The position numbers and the translations under genes are program-made. The notes below the pieces were generated by a model. The model saw only the letters and a program-made list of their open reading frames with translations. It was not told where the DNA came from and ran no database searches. From PALSA-660 sp036508075 (GTDB lineage Bacteria > Actinomycetota > Coriobacteriia > Anaerosomatales > PALSA-660), in assembly GCA_036508075.1 (NCBI GenBank), contig DATCIA010000016.1, forward strand, positions 1-6,905: DNA of 6,905 nucleotides, written 5' to 3'. Each line of letters opens with the position of its first letter. Position 1 is the stretch's first letter. Of this stretch, positions 1-6,683 are shown in pieces.

Positions 1-396
1 AAGCACGACGCGCAGAAGGCGCTGCTGGACGCGCGGGGCATCGCCACGATCGAGCCCGCAGAGGTCGAGCCCCGCCGCTGGGACATCGTCGTGGAGGCCA
101 CGGGCTCGCCCTCGGGATTCGACCTCGCTGCGCGCGCCCTCCGCCCGCGCGGGACGCTCGTGCTGAAGTCGACCTACCGCGGCGAGGTGACGCTGGCGCT
201 CGCGCCGTTCGTGGTCGACGAGATCACCATCATCGGCTCGCGCTGCGGGCCGTTCGCGCCCGCGCTGCGGCTACTCGAGCGCGGTGAGGTCGACCCGACT
301 GCGCTGATCGCGGAGACCTACCCGCTCACCCGCGCCATCGAGGCGATGGAAGTCGCGGGCCGTCCGGGCACGATGAAGGTGCTGCTCCGGCCGTAG
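1..396 (+). CDS. Zinc-type (MDR) alcohol dehydrogenase-like protein, C-terminal part
   Basis: This is the 3' end of a gene that begins before the window; 131 residues remain, ending at TAG (394-396). Visible is the second half of a Rossmann NAD(P)-binding domain followed by the C-terminal return to the catalytic fold. The strand DIVVEATG (fragment residues 28-35) and the following LRPRGTLVLKST are the usual MDR pattern in which a hydride-transfer enzyme closes its cofactor site. The end, with PLTRAIEAME followed by GTMKVLL, matches the typical MDR tail. The N-terminal GroES-like domain with the catalytic zinc ligands and the GxGxxG loop is outside the window, so substrate, metal dependence and cofactor preference cannot be judged. 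The gene converges on the FMN reductase 143 bp away. Other medium-chain dehydrogenases (polyol, glucose, threonine types) are equally possible. Confidence 0.85.
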   Translation, partial: KHDAQKALLDARGIATIEPAEVEPRRWDIVVEATGSPSGFDLAARALRPRGTLVLKSTYRGEVTLALAPFVVDEITIIGSRCGPFAPALRLLERGEVDPTALIAETYPLTRAIEAMEVAGRPGTMKVLLRP

Positions 397-413
397 CCGA
401 GAGCGGGAAGGAT

Positions 414-539
414 CTAGGGCGTCACCGGTTTCGCCGCGGCCGGACCCGTTCCCACCAGGTGCAGGCCACCGTCCACGACCTCGGCGCTGGTGACGTTCAG
501 CGTCCCCAGCCGTCCGAGTTGGCTACCGACGCGAGCGCG
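414..539 (-). pseudogene. Possible relic of a coding 3' end downstream of the FMN reductase
   Basis: Directly after the FMN reductase TGA, the same minus-strand frame stays open for 41 codons to a TAG at 416-414, and most codons end in G or C as in the real genes here. The translation contains SAEVVDGGLHLVGTG, which resembles the end of short-chain dehydrogenases (family pattern TGxxxxVDGG), but it is one residue short and has Ser in place of the Gly. There is no convincing start codon or ribosome binding site, and no dehydrogenase body upstream because that space is an intact reductase. It could be a degraded C-terminus, a former extension of the reductase, or chance. Confidence 0.25.
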
Positions 540-1082
540 TCAGTCGCATCGCTCGAGCCACTCGTGCAACCCCGCGAGGAACAGGTCCAACTGCTTGAGC
601 ACGTCCTCGTCGACAAGGCGTCCGTCGGCGAACTTCGACGCCGAGAACGAGACCGTGAGCTCCACGTCGCTGAACACCGGCGCGTGGGAGAAGTGCCACA
701 TCTGCCGCCAGGCCAGTTGCGCGCGCATGGTGCCCATGTAGCCGGTGCTCGCGCCCATGAGCGCGAGAGGCCGACCATCGAGCGTCGGATCACCGTGCGG
801 CCGGGAGAGCCAGTCGACCGCGTTCTTCAACACGCCGGGAACGCCGTAGTCGTGCTCGGGCGTGGAGAGCAGCAGGCACCGGGAGGACCGGATGACCTCC
901 TTCGCCAGGATCACGTCCTCCGGAGGATCCGACTCGAGGTCCTGGCTGAAGAGTGGGAACCCGCCGATCGGCGCCGACACGATCTCGAGCCCGTGGCCGG
1001 GCGCACGGTCGACGGCGGTGTCGAGCAGCGCCCTGTTGTAGCTGCCGGTCCGAAGCGAGCCGCACAGCGCCGACACGATCAT
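540..1082 (-). CDS. NADPH-dependent FMN reductase family flavoprotein
   Basis: The 180-residue product has a flavodoxin-like fold and the usual length for the NADPH-dependent FMN reductase family, which includes NAD(P)H:quinone, chromate and azo reductases. The phosphate-binding loop is GSLRTGSYN (residues 8-16). The flavin-ring loop TPEHDYGVPGVLKNAVDW (74-91) matches the family pattern TPEYNYSIPGVLKNAIDW, with His and Asp replacing Tyr and Asn. GASTGYMGTMRAQ (110-122) is the next conserved segment. There is no signal peptide or membrane segment, so it should act in the cytosol on FMN with a quinone, metal or other acceptor; the actual acceptor cannot be read from sequence. The ATG at 1082 is supported by an AGGGGG site 6 nt upstream. 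The start is 10 nt after the stop of the sensor phosphatase, implying one transcript. Confidence 0.93.
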   Translation of the reverse strand: MIVSALCGSLRTGSYNRALLDTAVDRAPGHGLEIVSAPIGGFPLFSQDLESDPPEDVILAKEVIRSSRCLLLSTPEHDYGVPGVLKNAVDWLSRPHGDPTLDGRPLALMGASTGYMGTMRAQLAWRQMWHFSHAPVFSDVELTVSFSASKFADGRLVDEDVLKQLDLFLAGLHEWLERCD

Positions 1083-1088
1083 GATGGA

Positions 1089-1094
1089 CCCCCT
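1089..1094 (-). promoter_or_regulatory. Ribosome binding site of the FMN reductase, overlapping the upstream stop
   Basis: On the minus strand AGGGGG precedes the ATG by 6 nt (TCCATC). Its first two bases are the last two of the phosphatase TAG stop (1095-1093), so a ribosome terminating there would sit on the reductase start site. This is the main evidence for translational coupling. Confidence 0.6.
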
Positions 1095-3369
1095 AGCGGT
1101 CGGTGAGCGCGACCACGAGTATCGCGACGTCGTCGGACAGATGCCCGCTGGCGAAGGTCCCGGCCTCCTGGATCACGCGCGTCGCCGCGACCCACGGGTC
1201 GCCGATCTCCAGTCCCTCGAGGATCGAGAAGACGCGCTCCTCCCCGAACATCCCGCCTTCTCCGCGCGCCTCCGTCAGGCCGTCGGTGTAGAGGAAGAGC
1301 AGGTCGTCGGGGCGCATGGACGCGATGGCGTCCTCGAACACCGCGTCCGCCAACCCGCCGACCAAAGTCGAGTTGGACCGCAGACGCGCCATCGGTGAAC
1401 CCGGACGTCCGACGGCTCCCGTCGTGTGCCCCGCATTGCAGTAGACGAGCCGGCCCGTCCCGGTGTCGAGCACGGCGAAGAAGACGGTGGCGAACACCTC
1501 GGGCGCCGACTCCCTCAACAGCAGCCGGTTCGCGGCGCTCATGACCTCCGCGGGAGTCTCGGGCGAATCCGTGGCGTGTGCCCGGATGGTGCTCTTCACA
1601 AGCGACGTCAGCGCGGCGGCATCAAGGCCCTTCCCGGAGACGTCCCCGATGGTCACCCCCACCCGGCCGGGTGCGATCTCGAAGATGTCATAGAAGTCGC
1701 CGCCCACGCGCGCGGCCTCCGTTGCAGAGCGATAGATGTTGGCGAAGCGCAGGTGCGCGATCGCCCCGGGCAGGGCCAGCAGCGACTGCTGCAGCGTGTC
1801 GGCGATGCGGTGTTCTCCCTCGTAGAGACGCGCGTTCCGGAGCGCCAGAGCGACCGTGGCGGCCACGCTCTCCGCGAAGTCAACCTGCGCGCTGCTGAAC
1901 TCGACCGCCTTCAGGTGGTGGTTCATGAACATGACGCCGATGACCTCGCCCTGCACGATCAGCGGCATGGTCAGCACCGAACGGATCCCGTATGCGGTCA
2001 GGACATCCCCGTTGACCCGCGGGTCGGTCGTGCCGTTGTCGATCGCCACCGGATGACCCGTCTTGAGCGCGATCGCGGCGTGAGGCACCTGCTCGTCCGT
2101 AAGGATCACTCCGATGATGTCGTCCTTGAAGTTGTAGCTGTACTTGGTGTGCCACACGCCGTCCCGGCGCAGGACGATCGCTGCGGTCTCGGCTCCCACC
2201 GCGTCGCAGGTCACGGAGATGATCCGGTGCATGACCTCGTTGAACTCGAGCGTGGAGTGCGCGAGGCGATTGACCTCGGCAAGTGCCTGGCTGAAGGTCG
2301 CGCGACGCTCGATGCTCTCGGCCATGGAGTCGAACTCGCGACCCAGGTCCGCGAACTCCTCGATGCCCAGATTCAGATGGGCGCGCGCGGAGAGCTTCCC
2401 TCGACCTATCTTGGTGGCCGCCTCGCGCAGCTTCCGAGTGGGCACGTAGACCCAGCGCGTACCCGCGGCCCACGCGGCGCCCAGCGCAAGGAGCGCGACC
2501 GCGGCGAACCCCGCGAGAGCCATAGTCAGCCCGCGATCCTCAGCGGCGAACAACTCGTCGGGCGAGTAGCCGATGGCCAGGAACAGGCCGCCGTCGGGCT
2601 CGACGAAGACGGGGCGGTACTCGAACTGGAGCGTGGAGTCCGAGCCGATCCGCGCCGGGACGGAGCCTTCCCGGGCCGTGGCTATCGCCTTCATCAGCGC
2701 GGTCCCTGCGAGAGATGCGCCTTCCGACGCGGGCGCATCCGGTATGCGGACGACGACGGCACCGTTCGCGTCGACCACGTACTCCCGGAACGGCGACGAT
2801 ACCGACGTGGCTCCGATGATCTCCCTCATCAGCGCCACATCGAGCGAGACGAACGTGACGCAACGCACGGATCCTTCAGCGTCGAGCACGGGGTAGGCCA
2901 CGTTGATCGACGGACGTTTCGAGATCCGGCCGAGCTGGAAGTCACCGACCGCGAAGCGCCGGTATTGCATCGCCCGCCGGAAGTAGGGGCGATCGCCCAC
3001 ATAGACCGTCCCGGTGGTCGGCAGTGCGGAGACCAGCGTGTTCCCATCGAGCCCGATCACACCGATGTTGAGGTAGTCGGGCTGCTCGCGGGCGATGCGC
3101 TCGGCGGTCGCTTGGGCGATCGCCCATTCCTGCCGCTGGACGGCCTGCGAGGCCGAGAAGGCGACGAGGGTGGCCCGGGCCTGGCTGATGAGGCGCTGCA
3201 GAGAGACAGCGTCGCTCTCGGCAAGTCGCTGGACATCGGCGCGTGCGCGCTGCTCGGCGGAGTTGTTCTGGAAGCCGGCGTAGACGACGAGCAGCGCCAC
3301 CGCAGGCAACAGTGCCAGTAGGACGATCGCGAGCAGCCGTGCCCGCAGTCCGCTGAACGCCCTGAGCAT
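1093..3369 (-). CDS. Membrane sensor PP2C-type (SpoIIE) serine phosphatase: dCache-like/HAMP/GAF/SpoIIE
   Basis: 758 residues. An N-terminal membrane helix (about 11-32) is followed by an extracytoplasmic region (about 35-278) resembling a dCache ligand sensor, including the typical run DRPYFRRAM (126-134). A second helix (about 281-302), a HAMP linker (about 303-357) and a GAF domain (about 370-515) follow. The SpoIIE phosphatase domain fills 540-755 with all metal-site motifs: GGDFYD (556-561), IGDVSGKG (574-581), CNAGH (644-648), YTDGLTEA (694-701) and SDDVA (745-749). Asp558, Asp576, Asp696 and Asp747 are the expected metal ligands, so it should be active. Such proteins commonly dephosphorylate an anti-sigma-factor antagonist (STAS protein) in partner-switching pathways; no STAS, RsbW-like or sigma gene is in this window, so the target is unknown. 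The ATG follows a GGGGGG site by 5 nt. Confidence 0.95.
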   Translation of the reverse strand: MLRAFSGLRARLLAIVLLALLPAVALLVVYAGFQNNSAEQRARADVQRLAESDAVSLQRLISQARATLVAFSASQAVQRQEWAIAQATAERIAREQPDYLNIGVIGLDGNTLVSALPTTGTVYVGDRPYFRRAMQYRRFAVGDFQLGRISKRPSINVAYPVLDAEGSVRCVTFVSLDVALMREIIGATSVSSPFREYVVDANGAVVVRIPDAPASEGASLAGTALMKAIATAREGSVPARIGSDSTLQFEYRPVFVEPDGGLFLAIGYSPDELFAAEDRGLTMALAGFAAVALLALGAAWAAGTRWVYVPTRKLREAATKIGRGKLSARAHLNLGIEEFADLGREFDSMAESIERRATFSQALAEVNRLAHSTLEFNEVMHRIISVTCDAVGAETAAIVLRRDGVWHTKYSYNFKDDIIGVILTDEQVPHAAIALKTGHPVAIDNGTTDPRVNGDVLTAYGIRSVLTMPLIVQGEVIGVMFMNHHLKAVEFSSAQVDFAESVAATVALALRNARLYEGEHRIADTLQQSLLALPGAIAHLRFANIYRSATEAARVGGDFYDIFEIAPGRVGVTIGDVSGKGLDAAALTSLVKSTIRAHATDSPETPAEVMSAANRLLLRESAPEVFATVFFAVLDTGTGRLVYCNAGHTTGAVGRPGSPMARLRSNSTLVGGLADAVFEDAIASMRPDDLLFLYTDGLTEARGEGGMFGEERVFSILEGLEIGDPWVAATRVIQEAGTFASGHLSDDVAILVVALTDR

Positions 3370-3374
3370 CGGTT

Positions 3375-3380
3375 CCCCCC
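3375..3380 (-). promoter_or_regulatory. Ribosome binding site of the sensor phosphatase (G6 run)
   Basis: GGGGGG followed by AACCG and the ATG at 3369. It is a non-canonical purine run that can pair with the CCUCC of 16S rRNA with one G-U pair. It sets the start immediately before the first membrane helix. Confidence 0.5.
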
Positions 3381-3445
3381 GTCACTCCTCGCGGCCTCGC
3401 GGCCCAGCAACGCCCCCCAGCGTTCGAGCCGCCGAGCGTAGCGCC

Positions 3446-3451
3446 ATGATA
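3446..3451 (-). promoter_or_regulatory. Possible -10 element upstream of the sensor phosphatase
   Basis: TATCAT on the minus strand matches the TATAAT consensus at five of six positions, in the 127-bp gap after tdk and 76 bp from the phosphatase ATG. No convincing -35 box lies 16-18 bp further upstream. It suggests the phosphatase-reductase pair can be transcribed separately from tdk, but the evidence is one hexamer. Confidence 0.22.
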
Positions 3452-3465
3452 CGGCAGAGACCACC

Positions 3466-3497
3466 GGGCGCGGAACACCTCACGAAGCGTCCCGCCC
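3466..3497 (-). repeat. Imperfect inverted repeat just after the tdk stop
   Basis: In the tdk transcript GGGCGGGAC, beginning at the G of the TAG stop, can fold on GTTCCGCGCCC with a one-base bulge and a loop of about 12 nt. No T-run follows, so it is not a standard intrinsic terminator. It could protect the 3' end or slow polymerase before the phosphatase gene, or be a product of high GC. Confidence 0.3.
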
Positions 3498-4060
3498 TAC
3501 GGGCGACCCGGCACCTCGTGACAGTCGGGACAGCGCGCTTCGTAGCAGTCGGCGCCGCCCACGAGGATGAGAGGCGAGTCCCAGGGCGCGGGCTCGCCAT
3601 TGATGATGCGCTGTGTGCGCGTCCCGACTCCGTGGCATTTCTGACAGATCGCCGTCAGCAGCGAGACCTCATCCGCGAGCGCCATCAGCGTCGGCATGAC
3701 GCCGAACGGCTCTCCCCGGAAGTCCTGGTTGAGGCCGGTGACGTACACCTGATGACCATCCCGGAGCAGCGTCCGGACCACGTCCGCCAGCTCCTCGCCG
3801 AAGAACTGGCCCTCCTCTATGGCGACCACGTGGCACTGCTCACCCTCGATGCAGCGCGCCTCGGTGACCACGAGCGCCTCCATCTCGGTGCCCAGACGCG
3901 AGCGCGCCATGCTCCCGTCGCGGGAGTCGACGGCGTGCTTGTAGATGACGATGGAGTCGCCGGTGACCGCGTGCCGCGACAGCAACCGGATCAGCTCTCC
4001 GGTCTTGCCGCTGCTCATGCAGCCCGCAATCACGTGCAGACGACCGACCGTTCCCGACAT
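3497..4060 (-). CDS. tdk: Thymidine kinase (type II, TK1-like)
   Basis: Transfers phosphate from ATP to thymidine, giving dTMP in the pyrimidine salvage pathway; cytosolic, tetrameric in the family. The 187 residues fit bacterial TK1-type enzymes. The P-loop is GCMSSGKT (13-20). IEEGQFF (81-87) carries the catalytic base Glu83, where relatives usually have DEAQF. GLNQDFRGEPF (109-119) is the conserved segment before the lasso. Two zinc-binding pairs are intact: CQKC (139-142) and CPDC (177-180), with TRTQR (147-151) between and YEARC at 173-177. The start at 4060 is preceded by GAGGAGG four bases upstream; the frame is open for 58 more codons upstream, but those are low-complexity and reach into the neighbour's leader. 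It is divergent from the prenyltransferase and 127 bp upstream of the phosphatase. Confidence 0.97.
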   Translation of the reverse strand: MSGTVGRLHVIAGCMSSGKTGELIRLLSRHAVTGDSIVIYKHAVDSRDGSMARSRLGTEMEALVVTEARCIEGEQCHVVAIEEGQFFGEELADVVRTLLRDGHQVYVTGLNQDFRGEPFGVMPTLMALADEVSLLTAICQKCHGVGTRTQRIINGEPAPWDSPLILVGGADCYEARCPDCHEVPGRP

Positions 4061-4064
4061 CGTG

Positions 4065-4071
4065 CCTCCTC
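4065..4071 (-). promoter_or_regulatory. Ribosome binding site of tdk
   Basis: GAGGAGG, four bases (CACG) before the ATG at 4060. It is the only canonical Shine-Dalgarno site among the five complete genes, and it decides the start against an in-frame upstream extension of 58 codons. Confidence 0.75.
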
Positions 4072-4095
4072 GCCGCGTACGCCTGATGCCTCCCC

Positions 4096-4101
4096 ACAAT
4101 A
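4096..4101 (-). promoter_or_regulatory. Possible -10 element upstream of tdk
   Basis: TATTGT on the minus strand (four of six matches to TATAAT), 35 bp before the tdk ATG, which would give a short leader. No clear -35 box is visible. The rest of the 160-bp divergent tdk/prenyltransferase gap shows no strong promoter or operator; TGGACA at 4157-4162 (+) is -35-like, but nothing at the right spacing looks like a -10. Confidence 0.2.
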
Positions 4102-4210
4102 GCCGAGCGGTCGCACTCGGGAGGAGCCGCCGCGTCGGGCGCCGGGCACCGGGCGCTGGACAGCCACCCGGATATGGGGTTACCTCTCCCCTAGACGAAC
4201 CCGCGAGCCC

Positions 4211-4216
4211 TGGGGG
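4211..4216 (+). promoter_or_regulatory. Ribosome binding site supporting the GTG start of the prenyltransferase
   Basis: TGGGGG followed by CACC and GTG at 4221. No ATG lies between this site and the first conserved residues, so it fixes the GTG as the start. Confidence 0.5.
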
Positions 4217-4220
4217 CACC

Positions 4221-5129
4221 GTGTCGAAAGCCAAGCTCTACTTCCTCGAGACAAGGCCGCAGTTCCTGCTGTTGTCGGTGGCGCTCGTGCTGCACGGTGC
4301 GGCGCTCGCGGCCTGGCGCGTGCCGGGTTCGTTCAACCTGCTCAACATGCTGCTCGCGATGGTCGGCCTGGCGCTGATCCACGGGAGCGTCGACGCGCTG
4401 AACGACTGGCACGACTACTCGCAGAGCGGAATCGACAGGGCCACCAGGCAGACCCCGTTCTCCGGCGGCAGTGGCCTCGTCCCCACGGGGAAGCTGACGG
4501 CTGGGGATGCGCTGATCGTCGGCGTCTCGACGCTGACGATCGGATGCGCCATCGGCCTCTACCTAGCCTGGGTCGCCGGCTGGCCCCTGTTCTTCATCGG
4601 CGCCGTTGGCGCTCTCTCGGCGGTGCTCTACACGCCGCTGCTGACCCGCATCGGTCTCGGCGAGATCTTCGCCGGGTTCGGCCTTGGGACGCTGCCGGTG
4701 ATCGGAACGTACTACCTGCTGACAGGTACGATCGACGCCGCAGCGTGGATCTCATCGATCCCGGCGTTCCTGTTGACGTACAACCTGCTCCTGCTCAACG
4801 AGTTCCCCGACGCGGAGGCCGACGCGGCCGGCGGACGTCATCACATGGTCGTGCTGCTGGGCAAGGCGCGCGCACGGTGGTTGTACACGGCCTGTGAGGC
4901 GGGCGCGTTCGTCGCCATCGTCGTGAGCGTCGGTCTGGGAGTGCTGACGCCCTGGGCGATGGTGGCACTGATGGCCGGGATCTTCGCGGCCAAGGCGATC
5001 GCCGGTGCGCTGAAGGACTACGACAGCTTCGAGGCCTTGATCCCGGCGCAGGGCGCGAACGTGGTGGCGGTGCTCGCCACCAACGCGCTCCTGGCCGTCG
5101 GCTACCTGATCGCGACGCTCACTCGCTAG
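4221..5129 (+). CDS. UbiA-family prenyltransferase, MenA-like
   Basis: An integral membrane enzyme of 302 residues with about eight or nine hydrophobic segments. UbiA proteins join a polyprenyl diphosphate to an aromatic or other acceptor using two aspartate-rich motifs and Mg2+. Motif one is NDWHDYSQSGID (61-72), followed by TPFSGGSG (78-85), a run typical of the MenA-like branch that makes demethylmenaquinone from dihydroxynaphthoate. Motif two is NEFPDAEAD (193-201), followed by GGRHHMVVLLGK (204-215), where relatives usually read GKRTLVVRLG. I favour a menaquinone-type role, but no other men genes are present, so an archaeal-lipid-like, heme or other prenyl acceptor cannot be excluded. 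The GTG start is chosen for its TGGGGG site and because TM1 begins shortly after; the frame is open far upstream without family similarity. Its stop overlaps the convergent glycosyltransferase stop. Confidence 0.92.
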   Translation: MSKAKLYFLETRPQFLLLSVALVLHGAALAAWRVPGSFNLLNMLLAMVGLALIHGSVDALNDWHDYSQSGIDRATRQTPFSGGSGLVPTGKLTAGDALIVGVSTLTIGCAIGLYLAWVAGWPLFFIGAVGALSAVLYTPLLTRIGLGEIFAGFGLGTLPVIGTYYLLTGTIDAAAWISSIPAFLLTYNLLLLNEFPDAEADAAGGRHHMVVLLGKARARWLYTACEAGAFVAIVVSVGLGVLTPWAMVALMAGIFAAKAIAGALKDYDSFEALIPAQGANVVAVLATNALLAVGYLIATLTR

Positions 5130-6673
5130 GAGGGCGGGCGTCCGTTCTGGGCGTCGGCTTCGGCGGCCCTCGCCGCGAAGCGCTCAAGGTCCGCCTTGAT
5201 GCGCGCGATCTGAGCGTCGAGCGTCTGCCGGAACTCGGCGCCGAGGAACCGCGCGGTCGGCATCACTGCCATTCGGATCCCGCTGAGCCCCGCCGAGCCG
5301 TCGCGCCGGGTGCGGCGGTCGAGATAGCGGGACAGCAGACGCTTGTCGATCCGGTTCGCCAGGTCGTAGGCGGGCGGTTCCGATATCTCATCGAAACCCA
5401 TCTTGAGCAGCAGCGTGACGACATCCGACCGCGCCGTCACTACTTTGGCCCGCTCGTAGCGCGCAACGATCTCGTCGTCGAGCATCTCCCGCATTCCCTC
5501 GAGCGTCTCGAGCACGATCGTCAGCCGCCCCGCGGCGCCCCGCCGGCTCAGTTCAGCCATCCGGCCCACGGCGCCGATCGCGTGGAGTTCCCACAGCTCA
5601 TCGACGCCGCGCTCTGCGAGGCGCTTCCCCTCGTTGTCGATCAGGTCGGCGCTCGCCACTGCCAGGGAAGCCATGAAGAAGTCGCCGTAGTGCCGCTCGT
5701 ACCGGAGCTTGCGGACGGCCTCGAATGCGGAGAGCCCGGCGGTCGCGAACGCGATCCCCGCAAAGGGGAGGTACGTGTCCGGCGGCGCCCCGGCGGCGGC
5801 GAGCGCGACCGCTCCCGCGCCGCCACCGACGGCGGAGGTCAGCGCGAGGCCGATGGCATCGGCCTGCACCTCCGTGGACGGCACCTGCAACGTCCGCATG
5901 AGGCGCATCAGAGGGCGGGGCCTCCGCTTCCGGCTGCCCGCCGGCTCGCCGTAGGCGGCGAACTCGTATGGGAACGGTATCCGCCTGATCGGGCGACCGG
6001 CCAAGGTCCGTAGTTCGCAGTACGCGTACTTGAGGCCGAGCCGGAACCGTCCCTCCTGGGCGACGCGCCGCATGGACACCGGGATCGTCACTCCGCGGAA
6101 GATGCGGAAGATCCCGCACCTCGCGGCCCGGCGGACGTAGTCGTGATCCTCCGCGAGCGCGAGGGTCTCGTCGAATCCGCCGATACGCTCGTGGACGTCG
6201 CGGCGGACGAGGATGCACGAGCCCGCGGCATGAGGCGCCAGGCGCTGGACGGCACGGAGGTACACGCGCGCGGCGCGGCAGGCTGCAACGTAGTCGGACC
6301 GGCGCTCGATCGGCTCGACCGGCGCGCCGGCCACGCACAGCCCGTTGCCGACGAACTCGGCGACCGCCATCTCGATGAAGCGGTCCGGCGGGCGCGAGTC
6401 GGCGTCGAGGAACAGGATCAGGTCGCCGGTCGCGGCGCGAGCGCCCGCGTTGCGTCCGACGGCCGGCCTCCCACCCACGACGACGAGCGCACCACGCGAG
6501 CGCGCGACGTCCACGGTGGGATCGGTGGAACCCGCGTCGGCCACGATGATCTCGGCCGGACGCAGGGTCTGTCGCTCGAGGCAGTCGATCAGACTGGGCA
6601 GCCGGTCGCCCTCGTTCAGCGCGGGAACCACCACGCTGACGCTCGGATACCCCTGCTGTGGCGACCGCTCCAT
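5126..6673 (-). CDS. Family 2 glycosyltransferase with long C-terminal extension
   Basis: 515 residues from the ATG at 6673. Residues 10 to about 230 form a GT-A glycosyltransferase, which moves a sugar from a nucleotide-sugar to an acceptor. Seen are VVPALNE (15-21), the nucleotide-binding VADAGSTD (44-51), the metal-binding DAD (90-92), GGFDE (165-169) and the probable catalytic base in AEDHD (174-178). QEGRF (206-210) resembles the QxxRW of processive enzymes. A basic stretch (246-260) and two hydrophobic helices (about 271-294 and 302-320) then suggest membrane attachment. Residues about 325-515 are helical, include RSDVVTLLLKMGFDEI (415-430), end in a charged coiled-coil-like helix (479-507), and match no family I recognise. 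Envelope polysaccharide or glycolipid synthesis is inferred. An in-frame GTG at 6688 lacks a binding site and lies in a hairpin arm, so I reject it. Confidence 0.92.
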   Translation of the reverse strand: MERSPQQGYPSVSVVVPALNEGDRLPSLIDCLERQTLRPAEIIVADAGSTDPTVDVARSRGALVVVGGRPAVGRNAGARAATGDLILFLDADSRPPDRFIEMAVAEFVGNGLCVAGAPVEPIERRSDYVAACRAARVYLRAVQRLAPHAAGSCILVRRDVHERIGGFDETLALAEDHDYVRRAARCGIFRIFRGVTIPVSMRRVAQEGRFRLGLKYAYCELRTLAGRPIRRIPFPYEFAAYGEPAGSRKRRPRPLMRLMRTLQVPSTEVQADAIGLALTSAVGGGAGAVALAAAGAPPDTYLPFAGIAFATAGLSAFEAVRKLRYERHYGDFFMASLAVASADLIDNEGKRLAERGVDELWELHAIGAVGRMAELSRRGAAGRLTIVLETLEGMREMLDDEIVARYERAKVVTARSDVVTLLLKMGFDEISEPPAYDLANRIDKRLLSRYLDRRTRRDGSAGLSGIRMAVMPTARFLGAEFRQTLDAQIARIKADLERFAARAAEADAQNGRPPS

Positions 6674-6676
6674 CGA

Positions 6677-6683
6677 CTCCCCC
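6677..6683 (-). promoter_or_regulatory. Ribosome binding site of the glycosyltransferase
   Basis: GGGGGAG followed by TCG and the ATG at 6673. It favours this ATG over the GTG five codons upstream, which has nothing comparable before it. The run can pair with an upstream C-run at 6753-6758. Confidence 0.5.

Noticed and set aside
397..539. Intrinsic terminator between the convergent dehydrogenase and FMN reductase genes
   Set aside because: Only short GC palindromes are present (for example around CGCCGCGGCCGG), with no stable hairpin followed by a T-run on either strand.
459..1106. Long + strand open frame antisense to the FMN reductase
   Set aside because: It is codon-aligned antisense of a conserved flavoprotein and has the same low-complexity Arg/Glu/Val/His-rich shadow composition.
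1426..3321. Very long open frame on the + strand antisense to the sensor phosphatase
   Set aside because: It lies in the antisense register of a clearly conserved gene; high GC3 removes stops from that register. The translation is Arg/His/Gly/Asp-rich with no domain.
4061..4234. 58-codon N-terminal extension of thymidine kinase
   Set aside because: The open frame continues upstream, but the family starts about 12 residues before the P-loop, and GAGGAGG sits just before the internal ATG at 4060.
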